64,000 bases of DNA, from the NCBI RefSeq assembly GCF_000014185.1, contig NC_008148.1:1344001-1408000 (forward strand). Direction: 5' to 3'. Positions 49,490-58,327 of this stretch are shown here, one piece after another. How positions within the stretch are numbered: position 1 is the first letter of the stretch; the number at the start of each line of letters is the position of its first letter. This stretch comes from Rubrobacter xylanophilus DSM 9941 (GTDB lineage: Bacteria > Actinomycetota > Rubrobacteria > Rubrobacterales > Rubrobacteraceae). The notes beneath the pieces are model-generated. The model made no database searches, was not told the DNA's origin, and saw only the letters and a list, made by a program, of their open reading frames with translations. The position numbers were made by a program, and so were the translations under genes.

Positions 49490-50681
49490 CCCGGTAGAGG
49501 AGATCATCGAGGAGATAAGAGCGGGCAGGATGGTCATCGTCTGCGACGACGAGGACCGCGAGAACGAGGGCGACCTCACCGTAGCGGCCGAGCTTGTCAC
49601 CCCAGAGCACATCAACTTCATGGCCAAGTACGGCCGCGGCCTCATCTGCCTGCCCATGGCGCAGGAGCTCATAGAGCGGCTTGAGATCCCCGAGATGGTG
49701 CGCCACAACTCCTCCAGGATGGGCACCGCCTTCACGGTCTCCATAGAGGCCAGGGAGGGGATCTCCACGGGCATCTCGGCGGCCGACAGGGCGCACACCT
49801 GCAGGGTTGCGGTCTCTGATGAGGCGGGGCCTGAGGACATAGTGATGCCGGGGCACGTCTTTCCCCTCAAGGCCAGGAAGGGAGGGGTCCTGCAGCGTCC
49901 TGGGCAGACGGAGGCTGCGGTGGACCTGGCGCGCCTTGCGGGGTTGAAGCCTGCTGGGGTGATCTGCGAGGTGATGAAGGACGACGGGACGATGGCCAGG
50001 GTGCCTGACCTCGAGCGTTTCTCTGCGGAGCACGGCATAAAGATGGTCACCGTAGCCCAGATCATCGAGTACCGCCGGGCCTACGAGACCCAGGTGCGCT
50101 GCGCCGCCCAGACCCGCCTGCCGACGCCCTTCGGGGAGTTCCGGCTGAGGGCCTACGAGAACGACGTCGACGAGCTCACCCACCTGGCGCTCATCATGGG
50201 CGAGCCCGAGGGCAAGGAGGACGTCCTGGTCAGGATCCACTCCGCCTGCCTGACGGGGGACGCGCTGCACTCCCTGCGCTGCGACTGCGGGGAGCAGCTG
50301 AGGGCCTCCATGGAGCGCGTCGCCGCCGAGGGCGAGGGGGTCATCGTCTACATGCAGCAGGAGGGCAGGGGCATAGGGCTCCTGAACAAGATGAAGGCCT
50401 ACCACCTGCAGGACGAGGGGCTCGACACCGTGGAGGCCAACCAGAAGCTGGGGCTCGCGCCGGACCTGAGAGACTACGGGATAGCCGCCCAGATCCTCAA
50501 GGACCTCGGCCTGGAGAGGATCCGCCTGCTCACCAACAACCTCACGAAGGTGGTGGGGCTGCAGGGCTTCGGGCTCACCATCGGCGAGCGCATCCAGATA
50601 GAGGTGCCCCCCAACGGCCACAACGAGCGCTACCTGAGGACGAAGCGCGAGAAGCTCAACCACCTCCTCAGGGAGGTCTGA
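49479..50681 (+). CDS. ribBA: DHBP synthase / GTP cyclohydrolase II (RibBA)
   Basis: Fusion that starts both branches of riboflavin synthesis. 400 aa. RibB (1-200) has VIVCDDEDRENEGDLTVAAE and RVAVSDEAGPEDIVMPGHVF. RibA (205-400) has the zinc cysteines in HSACLTGDALHSLRCDCGEQ, YMQQEGRGIGLLNKMKAY and GFGLTIGERI. ATG 49479 overlaps ribE by 11 bp. Confidence 0.96.
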   Translation: MPFSPVEEIIEEIRAGRMVIVCDDEDRENEGDLTVAAELVTPEHINFMAKYGRGLICLPMAQELIERLEIPEMVRHNSSRMGTAFTVSIEAREGISTGISAADRAHTCRVAVSDEAGPEDIVMPGHVFPLKARKGGVLQRPGQTEAAVDLARLAGLKPAGVICEVMKDDGTMARVPDLERFSAEHGIKMVTVAQIIEYRRAYETQVRCAAQTRLPTPFGEFRLRAYENDVDELTHLALIMGEPEGKEDVLVRIHSACLTGDALHSLRCDCGEQLRASMERVAAEGEGVIVYMQQEGRGIGLLNKMKAYHLQDEGLDTVEANQKLGLAPDLRDYGIAAQILKDLGLERIRLLTNNLTKVVGLQGFGLTIGERIQIEVPPNGHNERYLRTKREKLNHLLREV

Positions 50682-51221
50682 GTGGAGCGCTCCGGACGCG
50701 TCAGGCACATAGAGGGTCACCTCTCGGCCGGCGGGCGCTCCTTCGGCATCGTCGCCTCCCGCTTCAACGACTTCGTGGTCCGGCGGCTGCTGGAGGGGGC
50801 GCTGGAGGCCATAGAGCGCCACGGGGGAAGCCTCGAGGCGGTGGACGTGGCGTGGGTGCCCGGCTCCTACGAGATACCGCTGGCGGCGAAGAGGATGGCC
50901 CTCTCGGGCCGCTACGACGCGGTGATCTGCCTGGGCGCCGTCATCCGGGGCGCCACCGCCCACTTCGACTACGTGGCGGGCGGGGCGGCGAGCGGCATCT
51001 CCTCGGCCGCCCTGGAGAGCGGCGTCCCGGTGATCTTCGGCGTGATCACCACCGAAACCATAGAGCAGGCCATAGAGCGGGCCGGCACGAAGCTCGGGAA
51101 CAAGGGCTTCGAGGCCGCCGTGAGCGCCATAGAGATGGCCGACCTCATGCCCCGCCTGGCGGGGGAGGAGACCCTCAGGCCTCCGCGGCCGGCACCGGCC
51201 GGACGGCCTTCTGGACCTTGA
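50682..51221 (+). CDS. ribH: 6,7-dimethyl-8-ribityllumazine synthase
   Basis: Penultimate riboflavin enzyme, forming icosahedral or pentameric assemblies. 179 aa. [55 protein letters not shown] (with the catalytic His) and [17 protein letters not shown] are conserved. GTG directly follows the ribBA stop. Its Pro-rich tail overlaps rpmB on the other strand by 47 bp. Confidence 0.95.
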   Translation: MERSGRVRHIEGHLSAGGRSFGIVASRFNDFVVRRLLEGALEAIERHGGSLEAVDVAWVPGSYEIPLAAKRMALSGRYDAVICLGAVIRGATAHFDYVAGGAASGISSAALESGVPVIFGVITTETIEQAIERAGTKLGNKGFEAAVSAIEMADLMPRLAGEETLRPPRPAPAGRPSGP

Positions 51222-51390
51222 AGCCCTTCAGGCACGAGGCGCACACCCACACCCGCTTCGTGGCCCCGCCCTCCCGGATCCTGACCTTCTGCAGGTTCGG
51301 GTTCCAGCGCCGTCGGGTGGCCCGCAGCGAGTGGCTGCGGGCGTTGCCGAAGCTCGGGCCCTTTCCGCAGGAATAACAAACTTTCGCCAC
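51175..51390 (-). CDS. rpmB: Ribosomal protein L28 (zinc-binding form)
   Basis: 71 aa. The N-terminus [20 protein letters not shown] and the later [10 protein letters not shown] each hold a CxxC, so this is the zinc-ribbon (C+) type of L28. GTG start at 51390 with AGGAGA 6 nt upstream and a possible -10 TATCCT near 51410. It is convergent with and overlaps ribH, and divergent from fakA. Confidence 0.95.
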   Translation of the reverse strand: MAKVCYSCGKGPSFGNARSHSLRATRRRWNPNLQKVRIREGGATKRVWVCASCLKGFKVQKAVRPVPAAEA

Positions 51391-51446
51391 GAGAACTCTC
51401 CTATGCTAGGATACCGCTCAACAAACCCGGTTCCCGGCGCCTTCCG

Positions 51447-51460
51447 GGTGCCCGGGCACC
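51447..51460. promoter_or_regulatory. 14-bp palindrome between rpmB and fakA
   Basis: GGTGCCCGGGCACC is a perfect palindrome in the 181-bp divergent region (51391-51571). It may be an operator; in GC-rich DNA a chance occurrence is possible. Confidence 0.3.
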
Positions 51461-51571
51461 GGCGGAAAATTGTACCAGATAACCGGACCCCGCACGGATG
51501 CGGCGTCCCGCGCCGGTCGGCGAGGAGGCGAACGGAGGAGGGTTGAGAAGAACGCAAGGAGCTGCGGGACG

Positions 51572-53152
51572 ATGGCCGTGAGGCTCGCGTTCATCGTGGC
51601 CGCGGCGCACGCGGCCCTCAAGGCCCACGCGGCCCGGATAGACGAGCTCAACGTCTACCCGGTCCCCGACGGGGACACGGGGACGAACATGCTGCTCACG
51701 CTGGAGAGCGTGCTCAAGGAGACCTCGGGGTGCTCCTACGACTCGGTGGAGGCCGCGGTGAAGGCGGGGGCTCGGGCGGCGCTCATGGGGGCGCGGGGCA
51801 ACTCCGGGGTGATTCTGTCGCAGATGATCCGGGGGGCGTGCGAGGTGCTGGCGCGGCGCACCACCTTCACGGCCGAGGACTTCGCCGCCGCCCTGGAGGG
51901 GGCCGAGCGGCGGGCCTACGCCTCCATCCGCCAGCCCGTCGAGGGGACGATGCTCACGGTGATCCGGGACGCCGCCCGGGCGGCCCGCGAGGCCCTCAAG
52001 GAGAAGGGCGCGGACCTGCCGGCGGTGATCCGGGCGGCGGCGCGGGAGGCCCACGCCTCGGTGCGCAGGACGCCGCAGCTTCTGGGGGTGCTGCGGGAGG
52101 CCGGGGTGGTGGATGCGGGGGGGCTCGGGGTCGCGGTGATCCTGGACGGGCTCTACGCCTGCGTGAGCGGCAAGCGGGTGGAGGAGGAGCCCGCCCCGGA
52201 GGAGGGCGGCGCTCCGGACCTCGAGGCCATACACGCCGCGGAGGAGGCCTGGGGCTACTGCACCGAGTTCTTCGTGAACGGCTTCTCCGGCGACCCGGAG
52301 GCTCTGGAGCGGTGGATGCACGGGGCGGGCAAGAGCGTGCTCGTGGTCTCCGACGACGACCTGGTGAAGGTGCACCTCCACACCCAGGACCCGGGGGCGG
52401 CGCTCTCCTACGCCTCCCGGTACGGCAGGCTCTCCGGGGTGAAGGTGGAGGACATGGAGGCGCAGGTCCGCTCGCGCGGCGAGGGGGCGGCGCCGGAGAA
52501 GAACCTCGCCGCGGTGGCCGTGAGCCGGGGGGAGGGCAACAGGGAGATGTTCGAGGCCATGGGGGCGCTCGTGGTGGAGGGCGGCCAGGGGGCCAACCCG
52601 AGCGCCGCCGACCTGCTGCGGGCGGTGGAGCGCAGCGGGGCCCGGGAGGTCGTGCTGCTGCCAAACAACAAGAACGTCGTCCCCACCGCCGAGCAGGTCG
52701 CCGGGATGGCCGAGGCCCGGGTGCACGTGCTGCCGACCACGACCATCGCGGCCGGGCTCTCGGCGATGGTCGGCTACGACCCCGAGGGGGAACCCGAAGA
52801 GGTGGTCGAGGAGATGCGGGAGATCGTCGGTGGGTTGCGCTCCGCCGAGGTCACCCGCGCCGTGCGCAGCGCCCGGGTGGACGGCCGGGAGGTGCCCGAG
52901 GGGGCGTTTATCGGGCTGGTGGACGGCCGGCTCGTGGCGGTGGGCGAGAGCGTCGTGGAGGTCGCGGAGCAGGTCTGCCGCGGGCTGGTCGGGGAGGGGG
53001 CCGAGCTGATCACCCTCCTCCTCGGCGAGGGGCTCGACGAGGAGGAGGCCGGGCTTCTGGCGGAGAGGGTGCGCGCGCTGGACGAGGAGCTCGAGGTCGA
53101 GGTGAAGCGGGGGGGGCAGCCCCTCTACCCGCTGCAGGTGGTGGCCGAGTGA
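51572..53152 (+). CDS. fakA: Fatty acid kinase FakA (DAK2/YloV family)
   Basis: ATP-binding subunit that phosphorylates fatty acids held by FakB. 526 aa. The N-terminal DhaK-L-like domain has NVYPVPDGDTGTNMLLTLES (metal and ATP), GARGNSGVILSQMIRG and EAGVVDAGGLGVAVI. A middle and C-terminal DegV-like region includes VVLLPNNKNVVPTAEQVAG. I chose ATG 51572, 11 nt after AAGGA. An in-frame TTG at 51470 would add 34 low-complexity residues. The stop overlaps the fakB GTG. Confidence 0.92.
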   Translation: MAVRLAFIVAAAHAALKAHAARIDELNVYPVPDGDTGTNMLLTLESVLKETSGCSYDSVEAAVKAGARAALMGARGNSGVILSQMIRGACEVLARRTTFTAEDFAAALEGAERRAYASIRQPVEGTMLTVIRDAARAAREALKEKGADLPAVIRAAAREAHASVRRTPQLLGVLREAGVVDAGGLGVAVILDGLYACVSGKRVEEEPAPEEGGAPDLEAIHAAEEAWGYCTEFFVNGFSGDPEALERWMHGAGKSVLVVSDDDLVKVHLHTQDPGAALSYASRYGRLSGVKVEDMEAQVRSRGEGAAPEKNLAAVAVSRGEGNREMFEAMGALVVEGGQGANPSAADLLRAVERSGAREVVLLPNNKNVVPTAEQVAGMAEARVHVLPTTTIAAGLSAMVGYDPEGEPEEVVEEMREIVGGLRSAEVTRAVRSARVDGREVPEGAFIGLVDGRLVAVGESVVEVAEQVCRGLVGEGAELITLLLGEGLDEEEAGLLAERVRALDEELEVEVKRGGQPLYPLQVVAE

Positions 53153-53964
53153 CCACCGCCGTGGTCACCGACTCCACCACCAGCCTCCTCCCCGGCTACG
53201 GGGAGCGGCCGGACCTGCGTGTGGTGCCGCTGACCTTCCACTTCGGCCCCGACGAGACCTACACCGACAAGGTGGACCTCACCGACGAGGAGTTCTTCGA
53301 GCGGCTGCGGCAGGCTGAGGAGTTCCCCACCACCTCCCAGCCCTCGGTCGGGGCCTTCGTCGAGGCCTACGAGGCGCTCGACGCCTACGACGACATCCTC
53401 GTGCTGACCATCTCGCGGGCCTTCAGCGGCACCTACGACTCGGCGGTCGCCGCCGCGCAGATGGTGGACCGGCGGGTGGAGGTCGTCGACACCCGGAGCG
53501 CCGAGATGGGCTCGGGGCTGGTGCTCAGGGAGGCGATCCGGGCCATAGACGAAGGGGCCAGCTTCGAGGAGGTGCGCCGGGCGGCGGAGGCCGCGGTCCG
53601 CCGGGTGAGGGTCTTCTTCGCGGTGGGCACCCTCGAGTACCTGGCCAAGAGCGGCAGGATCGGCCGGGCCCAGCGGCTCCTCGGCACCGCGCTCGACATC
53701 CGGCCGGTGCTCACCATAGAGAACGGCGAGGTGGTCCCGTTCAAGCGCACCCGCGGCCGCAGGCGGCAGATGGAGACGATAGCCGAGCAGGTGCGCTCGG
53801 CGGTCGAGGAGGGGCGGACGCTGTTCTTCGGGCACGTCGACGCCCGGGACGCGCTGGAGGAGCTGGGGAGGAAGCTCGGCATAGACGACATGCTGGTGGC
53901 CAGGATCGGCGGCGTCGTCGGGTGCCACGTGGGGCCCGGGGCGTATGGCGTGGCCTTCCTCTAG
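53149..53964 (+). CDS. fakB: Fatty acid-binding protein FakB (DegV family)
   Basis: A 271-residue DegV protein that binds a fatty acid for FakA. VVTDSTTSLLPGYGE, FPTTSQPSVGAF (the carboxylate-binding TSQPS), LTISRAFSGTYDSA and GTLEYLAKSGRIGRAQ match the family. The GTG overlaps fakA (GTGA), which strongly supports the FakAB assignment. The acyl-phosphate product would feed phospholipid synthesis along with PlsX encoded downstream. Confidence 0.92.
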   Translation: MTTAVVTDSTTSLLPGYGERPDLRVVPLTFHFGPDETYTDKVDLTDEEFFERLRQAEEFPTTSQPSVGAFVEAYEALDAYDDILVLTISRAFSGTYDSAVAAAQMVDRRVEVVDTRSAEMGSGLVLREAIRAIDEGASFEEVRRAAEAAVRRVRVFFAVGTLEYLAKSGRIGRAQRLLGTALDIRPVLTIENGEVVPFKRTRGRRRQMETIAEQVRSAVEEGRTLFFGHVDARDALEELGRKLGIDDMLVARIGGVVGCHVGPGAYGVAFL

Positions 53965-56077
53965 GGGGAGGGTGGAGGCCGCCGCGCGGAGCACGCTGCC
54001 GGAGCTGCGCCGCAGGCCGGTGGGCGAGCTGCCCGGGGTCGGGCCCCGGATAGAGCGGGCGCTCCGGGAGCTCGGGATATCCTCCGTCGCCGACCTGATC
54101 ACCCACTACCCCTCCCGCCACGAGGACCTCTCGAACGTCCGGAGGATCTCCGAGCTGCGGGTGGGGGAGCGGGCCACGGTGCTGGCCCGGGTGACCGGCA
54201 CCCGGCCGGTCGGCCGGCCCGTCCGGGGGCGCCCGCCCGGGTTCAGCGCCCAGCTCTACGACGGCACCGGCTACATCCCCGCCGTGGTGTGGGGCCGCCA
54301 CTGGCTGCAGGGGCAGCTCGTGCCCGGCACCCGGGTGGTGGTCTCCGGGGAGGTGCAGCGGCGCTACGGGATACAACTCGCCGCCCGCAGCATCGAGCTG
54401 GTGGACGGCGAGGACGGCCAGGGAGGGCCCCACGCGGGGCGCTTCGTCCCGGTCTACCCCTCCAACCGCCACATCCAGCCGCGCCGGCTGCGGACCCTCA
54501 TCCACCGGGCGCTCGCCGGGGTGGGCAGGATACTCGACCCGCTGCCGGCGGACCTGCTGGCCCGGCGCGACCTGCCGGCCCTCCACGACGCCATCCACGA
54601 GGTGCACTTCCCGCACGACCGGCGCTCGCTCGCCGCGGCGCTGCGGCGCCTCGTCTTCCAGGAGCTCTTCGTGATCCAGGCCGCCCTCGCGGCCCGCAAG
54701 GCCCACGCCGCCCGGCACGAGCGGGGGCGCTCCCACGCCGGCGACGGCTCGCTGCTGAACCCCTACCTGCAGGGTCTGCCCTTCGGGTTCACCGGCGCCC
54801 AGCAGCGGGTGCTGGGGGAGATCCTGGCGGACATGCGCTCCGAGCGGCCCATGCGCCGCCTGCTGCAGGGCGACGTGGGCAGCGGCAAGACCGCGGTCGC
54901 CGTCGCCGCGCTCCTCACCGCGGTGGAGGCGGGCGGGCAGGGGGCGCTCATGGCCCCCACCGAGGTGCTGGCCGAGCAGCACTACCTCTCGATCTCCGGC
55001 GCCCTGCGAAAGCTGCCCGTCAGGGTGGTCCTGCTCACCGGCTCGCAGGGCGCCGCCCGGCGGCGCGAGGCGCTCGAGGCCCTCCGCTCCGGGGAGGCCC
55101 ACATCGCGGTGGGCACCCACGCCCTCATCCAGAAGGGGGTGGGCTTCAGGGACCTCTCGCTCGTGGTCGTCGACGAGCAGCACCGCTTCGGGGTGGGCCA
55201 GCGGACCACCATCCGCGAGAAGGGGCGGACGCCGGACACCCTGATCATGACGGCCACCCCCATCCCGCGCACGCTCTCGCTCACCCTCTACGGCGACCTG
55301 GAGGTCTCGGTCATCGACGAGCTGCCGCCGGGGCGCAAGCCGGTGGAGACCCGCCTGGTGCCGCTGGGGCGGCGCCACGAGGCCTACGGGGAGGTGCGGC
55401 GCGAGCTCGAGAGGGGGCGGCAGGCGTACGTGATCTGCCCGCTCGTCGAGGAGTCCGAGGCCCTGGAGGAGGTGCGGGCCGCGGAGGAGCTCTACGAGGA
55501 GCTGCGGCGGGACATCTTCCCGGAGCGCCGGGTGGGGCTCCTGCACGGCAGGATGCGGGCGCAGGAGAAGCGGGAGGTCATGTCCGCCTTCCGGGCCGGG
55601 CGGGTAGAGGTGCTCGTCGCCACCGTGGTGGTGGAGGTGGGGGTGGACGTTCCCAACGCCAGCGTCATCGTCATAGAGGGTGCCGAGCGCTTCGGCCTCT
55701 CGCAGCTGCACCAGCTCCGCGGGCGCGTCTGCCGGGGGACCCACCCTCCCCGGTGCTTTCTCGTCGCCGACCCCGCCACCGAGGAGGCCGGGCGGCGCCT
55801 CGAGGCCCTCGTGGAGCACCAGGACGGCTTCAGGCTCTCCGAGGTGGACCTGGCCATCCGGGGCGAGGGCACCCTGTTCGGCAGCCGCCAGAGCGGGATG
55901 CCCGACCTCAAGGTCGCCAAGCTCCTGCGCGACGTGGAGGTGCTGGTCGAGGCGCGCCGCGAGGCCTTCGACCTCGTCGCGCGCGACCCCGCCCTCCGCT
56001 CCCCCCTCCACCGGCCACTCCGCCGGGAGATACAGGAGGTGCTCGGCCGCGACGTGGAGTGGCTGTTCAGGGAATGA
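53945..56077 (+). CDS. recG: ATP-dependent DNA helicase RecG
   Basis: Remodels stalled forks and junctions. 710 aa. An OB-fold wedge domain (about 60-200) is followed by motif I LLQGDVGSGKTAVA, motif II VVDEQHRFGVGQR, motif III MTATPIPRTL, motif VI QLRGRVCRG and the C-terminal TRG-type hook. ATG 53945 lies 20 bp inside fakB. It has the usual link with rsmD and coaD. Confidence 0.96.
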   Translation: MAWPSSRGRVEAAARSTLPELRRRPVGELPGVGPRIERALRELGISSVADLITHYPSRHEDLSNVRRISELRVGERATVLARVTGTRPVGRPVRGRPPGFSAQLYDGTGYIPAVVWGRHWLQGQLVPGTRVVVSGEVQRRYGIQLAARSIELVDGEDGQGGPHAGRFVPVYPSNRHIQPRRLRTLIHRALAGVGRILDPLPADLLARRDLPALHDAIHEVHFPHDRRSLAAALRRLVFQELFVIQAALAARKAHAARHERGRSHAGDGSLLNPYLQGLPFGFTGAQQRVLGEILADMRSERPMRRLLQGDVGSGKTAVAVAALLTAVEAGGQGALMAPTEVLAEQHYLSISGALRKLPVRVVLLTGSQGAARRREALEALRSGEAHIAVGTHALIQKGVGFRDLSLVVVDEQHRFGVGQRTTIREKGRTPDTLIMTATPIPRTLSLTLYGDLEVSVIDELPPGRKPVETRLVPLGRRHEAYGEVRRELERGRQAYVICPLVEESEALEEVRAAEELYEELRRDIFPERRVGLLHGRMRAQEKREVMSAFRAGRVEVLVATVVVEVGVDVPNASVIVIEGAERFGLSQLHQLRGRVCRGTHPPRCFLVADPATEEAGRRLEALVEHQDGFRLSEVDLAIRGEGTLFGSRQSGMPDLKVAKLLRDVEVLVEARREAFDLVARDPALRSPLHRPLRREIQEVLGRDVEWLFRE

Positions 56078-56613
56078 GGGTGATCTCCGGCGAGGCCCGC
56101 GGCGTCCGGCTCGCCCCCGTCCCGCCCGGCGTGCGCCCCACCTCCGACCGGGTGCGGGAGAGCCTCTTCAACGCCCTCGGCCAGTTCTTCGAGGGCGGCG
56201 AGGTGCTCGACCTCTACGCCGGGACCGGCGCCCTCGGCATAGAGGCCCTCAGCCGCGGCTGCGACCGGGCCGTCTTCGTGGAGAAGAGCCCCCGCGCCGC
56301 CGCCGCCATCCGGGAGAACCTCCGGAGGACCGGCCTCGAGGGCCGGGCCCGCGTCGTCGTGGGCGACGCGGTGCGCGAGATGGAGCGGCTGCTCCGCGAT
56401 GGCAAGGTATTCAATTTGATCTTCGCGGACCCCCCGTATAGAATCGCCCCTGCCGGGGCGGAGGGGCTCCTGAGGCGGGCCGAGGCCCTGCTGGCCCCCG
56501 GCGGTCGGTTTATACTGGAGAGCGGCGAGGAGCCCGCGCTGGCAGAGAAAGGAGAGACGCGCCGCTACGGCGGCACGTTCGTCACCATCTTCGAGAGGTC
56601 CGAGGCGAAGTGA
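56074..56613 (+). CDS. rsmD: 16S rRNA (guanine966-N2)-methyltransferase
   Basis: 179-residue RsmD. RVISGEARGVRLAPVP and RPTSDRVRESLFNAL open the protein, the SAM site is VLDLYAGTGALGIEAL, and the catalytic motif is LIFADPPYRIAPAG. The ATG overlaps the recG stop; the stop overlaps the coaD GTG. Confidence 0.95.
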   Translation: MRVISGEARGVRLAPVPPGVRPTSDRVRESLFNALGQFFEGGEVLDLYAGTGALGIEALSRGCDRAVFVEKSPRAAAAIRENLRRTGLEGRARVVVGDAVREMERLLRDGKVFNLIFADPPYRIAPAGAEGLLRRAEALLAPGGRFILESGEEPALAEKGETRRYGGTFVTIFERSEAK

Positions 56614-57104
56614 ACATCGCGATCTGTCCCGGAAGCTTCGACCCCATAACCACCGGGCACCTGGACATAATCCGGAGGGCGTCCAAGCTCTTCGACCACG
56701 TGGTGGTGGCGGTGGGGAGCAACCTCAGAAAGCAGCCCCGTCTCTCCGCCGCCGAGCGGGCCCGGCTCATCGAGAAGGTCACCGCGGACCTGGAGAACGT
56801 CTCCGTGGAGGTCATGGAGGGGCTGCTCGTGGACTTCGCCCGCGAGCAGGGGGCGAGGGTCGTGGTCAAGGGGCTCAGGGCCGTCTCGGACTTCGAGTCC
56901 GAGTTCGAGCAGGCGCAGCTCAACCGCACCCTCTACCCGGAGCTGGAGACCGTCTTTATAATGTCCGCCTCCCAGCACAGCTTCCTCTCCTCCAGCGCGG
57001 TCCGGGAGATAGCCGCTCTCGGGGGGGACGTGCGCGGGCTGGTGCCCGACGGGATACTGGAGACCGTCCGGCAGATATACTCCCGCTCGGACGGTAAGAT
57101 ATAA
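56610..57104 (+). CDS. coaD: Phosphopantetheine adenylyltransferase
   Basis: Penultimate step of coenzyme A synthesis. 164 aa with ICPGSFDPITTGHLDIIRRA (nucleotidyltransferase HxGH), VVVKGLRAVSDFE and the late SSSAVREIAALGGDV. GTG 56610 overlaps rsmD. CoA output matches the fatty acid genes downstream. Confidence 0.97.
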   Translation: MNIAICPGSFDPITTGHLDIIRRASKLFDHVVVAVGSNLRKQPRLSAAERARLIEKVTADLENVSVEVMEGLLVDFAREQGARVVVKGLRAVSDFESEFEQAQLNRTLYPELETVFIMSASQHSFLSSSAVREIAALGGDVRGLVPDGILETVRQIYSRSDGKI

Positions 57105-57137
57105 AGATGATTTTACGGCGATGAAGGACAGGTTGGG

Positions 57138-57596
57138 ATGGACGTACTGGTGCTGATAGACAGGCTGGAGGAGCTGGTGGAGGAGGCCAGGAGCTTCCCC
57201 GGCTTCGGCAACACCGCCATGATCGACCGGGACGCCGCCTTCGACATCATAGACCAGATGCGCCAGACGATCCCCGAGGAGCTCAAGCAGGCGCGCTGGA
57301 TCGTCAAGGAGCGCCAGGCGATGCTCGACGAGGCGCGCAGCGAGAGCGACCGCATCATCCGGATGGCCCAGGAGGAGGCCGAGAGGATCACCTCCGAGGA
57401 GGAGATCCTCAAGCGGGCCGAGAAGCGCAGCGCGGAGATCATGGAGGAGGCCCGCCGCCGGGAGCGGGAGATCCGGCTGGGCGCCGAGGACTACGCCGAC
57501 GAGGTGCTCGCCAACCTGGAGGAGAACCTGGCCCGCCTGCTGGAGGCCGTGCAGCGGGGGCGCTCGAAGCTGCAGGGCGTCCAGGAGGAGCAGTGA
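57138..57596 (+). CDS. SepIVA-like coiled-coil protein
   Basis: A 152-residue, almost wholly alpha-helical protein. The N-terminal region (VLIDRLEELVEEARSFPG, DRDAAFDIIDQMRQTIPEEL) followed by a long coiled coil (DEARSESDRIIRMAQEEAER) resembles the DivIVA-related SepIVA of mycobacteria (Rv2927c). That protein is needed for division and polar growth and also sits before a yceD-type gene. This version lacks most of the long coil and is about 90 residues shorter. Function is inferred from sequence pattern and neighbours. Confidence 0.7.
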   Translation: MDVLVLIDRLEELVEEARSFPGFGNTAMIDRDAAFDIIDQMRQTIPEELKQARWIVKERQAMLDEARSESDRIIRMAQEEAERITSEEEILKRAEKRSAEIMEEARRREREIRLGAEDYADEVLANLEENLARLLEAVQRGRSKLQGVQEEQ

Positions 57597-57598
57597 GA

Positions 57599-57604
57599 TA
57601 AAAT
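57599..57604 (+). promoter_or_regulatory. -10 element of yceD-rpmF-plsX (leaderless)
   Basis: TAAAAT overlaps the end of the previous gene's stop region and is followed by exactly 7 nt and the ATG at 57612, with no ribosome binding site, matching the arrangement at rel and the DUF2905 gene. Confidence 0.5.
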
Positions 57605-57611
57605 AGGCCCC

Positions 57612-58070
57612 ATGAACGAGTTGATCTTTCTGAAGCGTCCCGGCACCGACGTGGGCGAGCAGCGCGAGTACCGGGCGACCTTCGAGGTGGAGCCCTTCGA
57701 TCTGCACGGCCGCCACCACGAGGTGACGGACGCCGAGGCGGAAGTCACGGTAACCCGGCTCTCCGACGGGGTGCACCTGGACCTGGAGGTGCGCGCCACG
57801 GTGCGCACGACCTGCGACAGGACCCTGCAGCCCGTGGAGCTTCCCATGCGCTTCGGGGACTCGGAGTTCGTCTCCCGCCCGAACGACGAGGAGCTGGCCG
57901 TGCAGGACTGGATGCTGGACGTCCCCGGCTACGCCCGGCGGGCGCTGCCCACCGAGATCCCGATGCAGGTCTTTGCGCCCGGGACGGAGCCGGTGCGCCC
58001 CGCGGGCGAGGAGGAAGAGGTGGACCCCCGCTGGAGCGGGCTCCGGGGCCTCTTCGGTCCGGAACGGTAG
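57612..58070 (+). CDS. YceD/DUF177-family protein
   Basis: 152 aa. LRD-type beta-rich protein of the YceD (DUF177) family, which is found almost universally just before rpmF and has been linked to 23S rRNA accumulation. A single Cys (VRTTCDRTLQP) and the conserved acidic ELAVQDWMLDV and LPTEIPMQVFAPGT are visible. A possible leaderless start. Confidence 0.88.
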   Translation: MNELIFLKRPGTDVGEQREYRATFEVEPFDLHGRHHEVTDAEAEVTVTRLSDGVHLDLEVRATVRTTCDRTLQPVELPMRFGDSEFVSRPNDEELAVQDWMLDVPGYARRALPTEIPMQVFAPGTEPVRPAGEEEEVDPRWSGLRGLFGPER

Positions 58071-58113
58071 CAGCTTGTACTCTCTTTTCCACCAGCACAG
58101 GAGGTAGTTTCCC

Positions 58114-58299
58114 ATGGCCGTACCCAAGAAGAAGACCTCGCGGGCCCGCAGGGACCGCCGCCGCTCGCACCACGCGCTGCGGGGTCCGGGGATGGTGGCC
58201 TGTCCCAACTGCGGGGAGATGCGCCTGCCGCACCGGGTATGCCCCGAGTGCGGCTACTACAAGGGGCGCACGGTCGTCGCCGTGGAGGCCGTAGAGTAG
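58114..58299 (+). CDS. rpmF: Ribosomal protein L32
   Basis: 61 aa, starting [20 protein letters not shown] and carrying the zinc ribbon [26 protein letters not shown] lies 8-9 nt before the ATG. Classic position between yceD and plsX. Confidence 0.97.
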   Translation: MAVPKKKTSRARRDRRRSHHALRGPGMVACPNCGEMRLPHRVCPECGYYKGRTVVAVEAVE

Positions 58300-58327
58300 C
58301 GGCCCCGGCCGCGAGCCGGTCCCTGCG

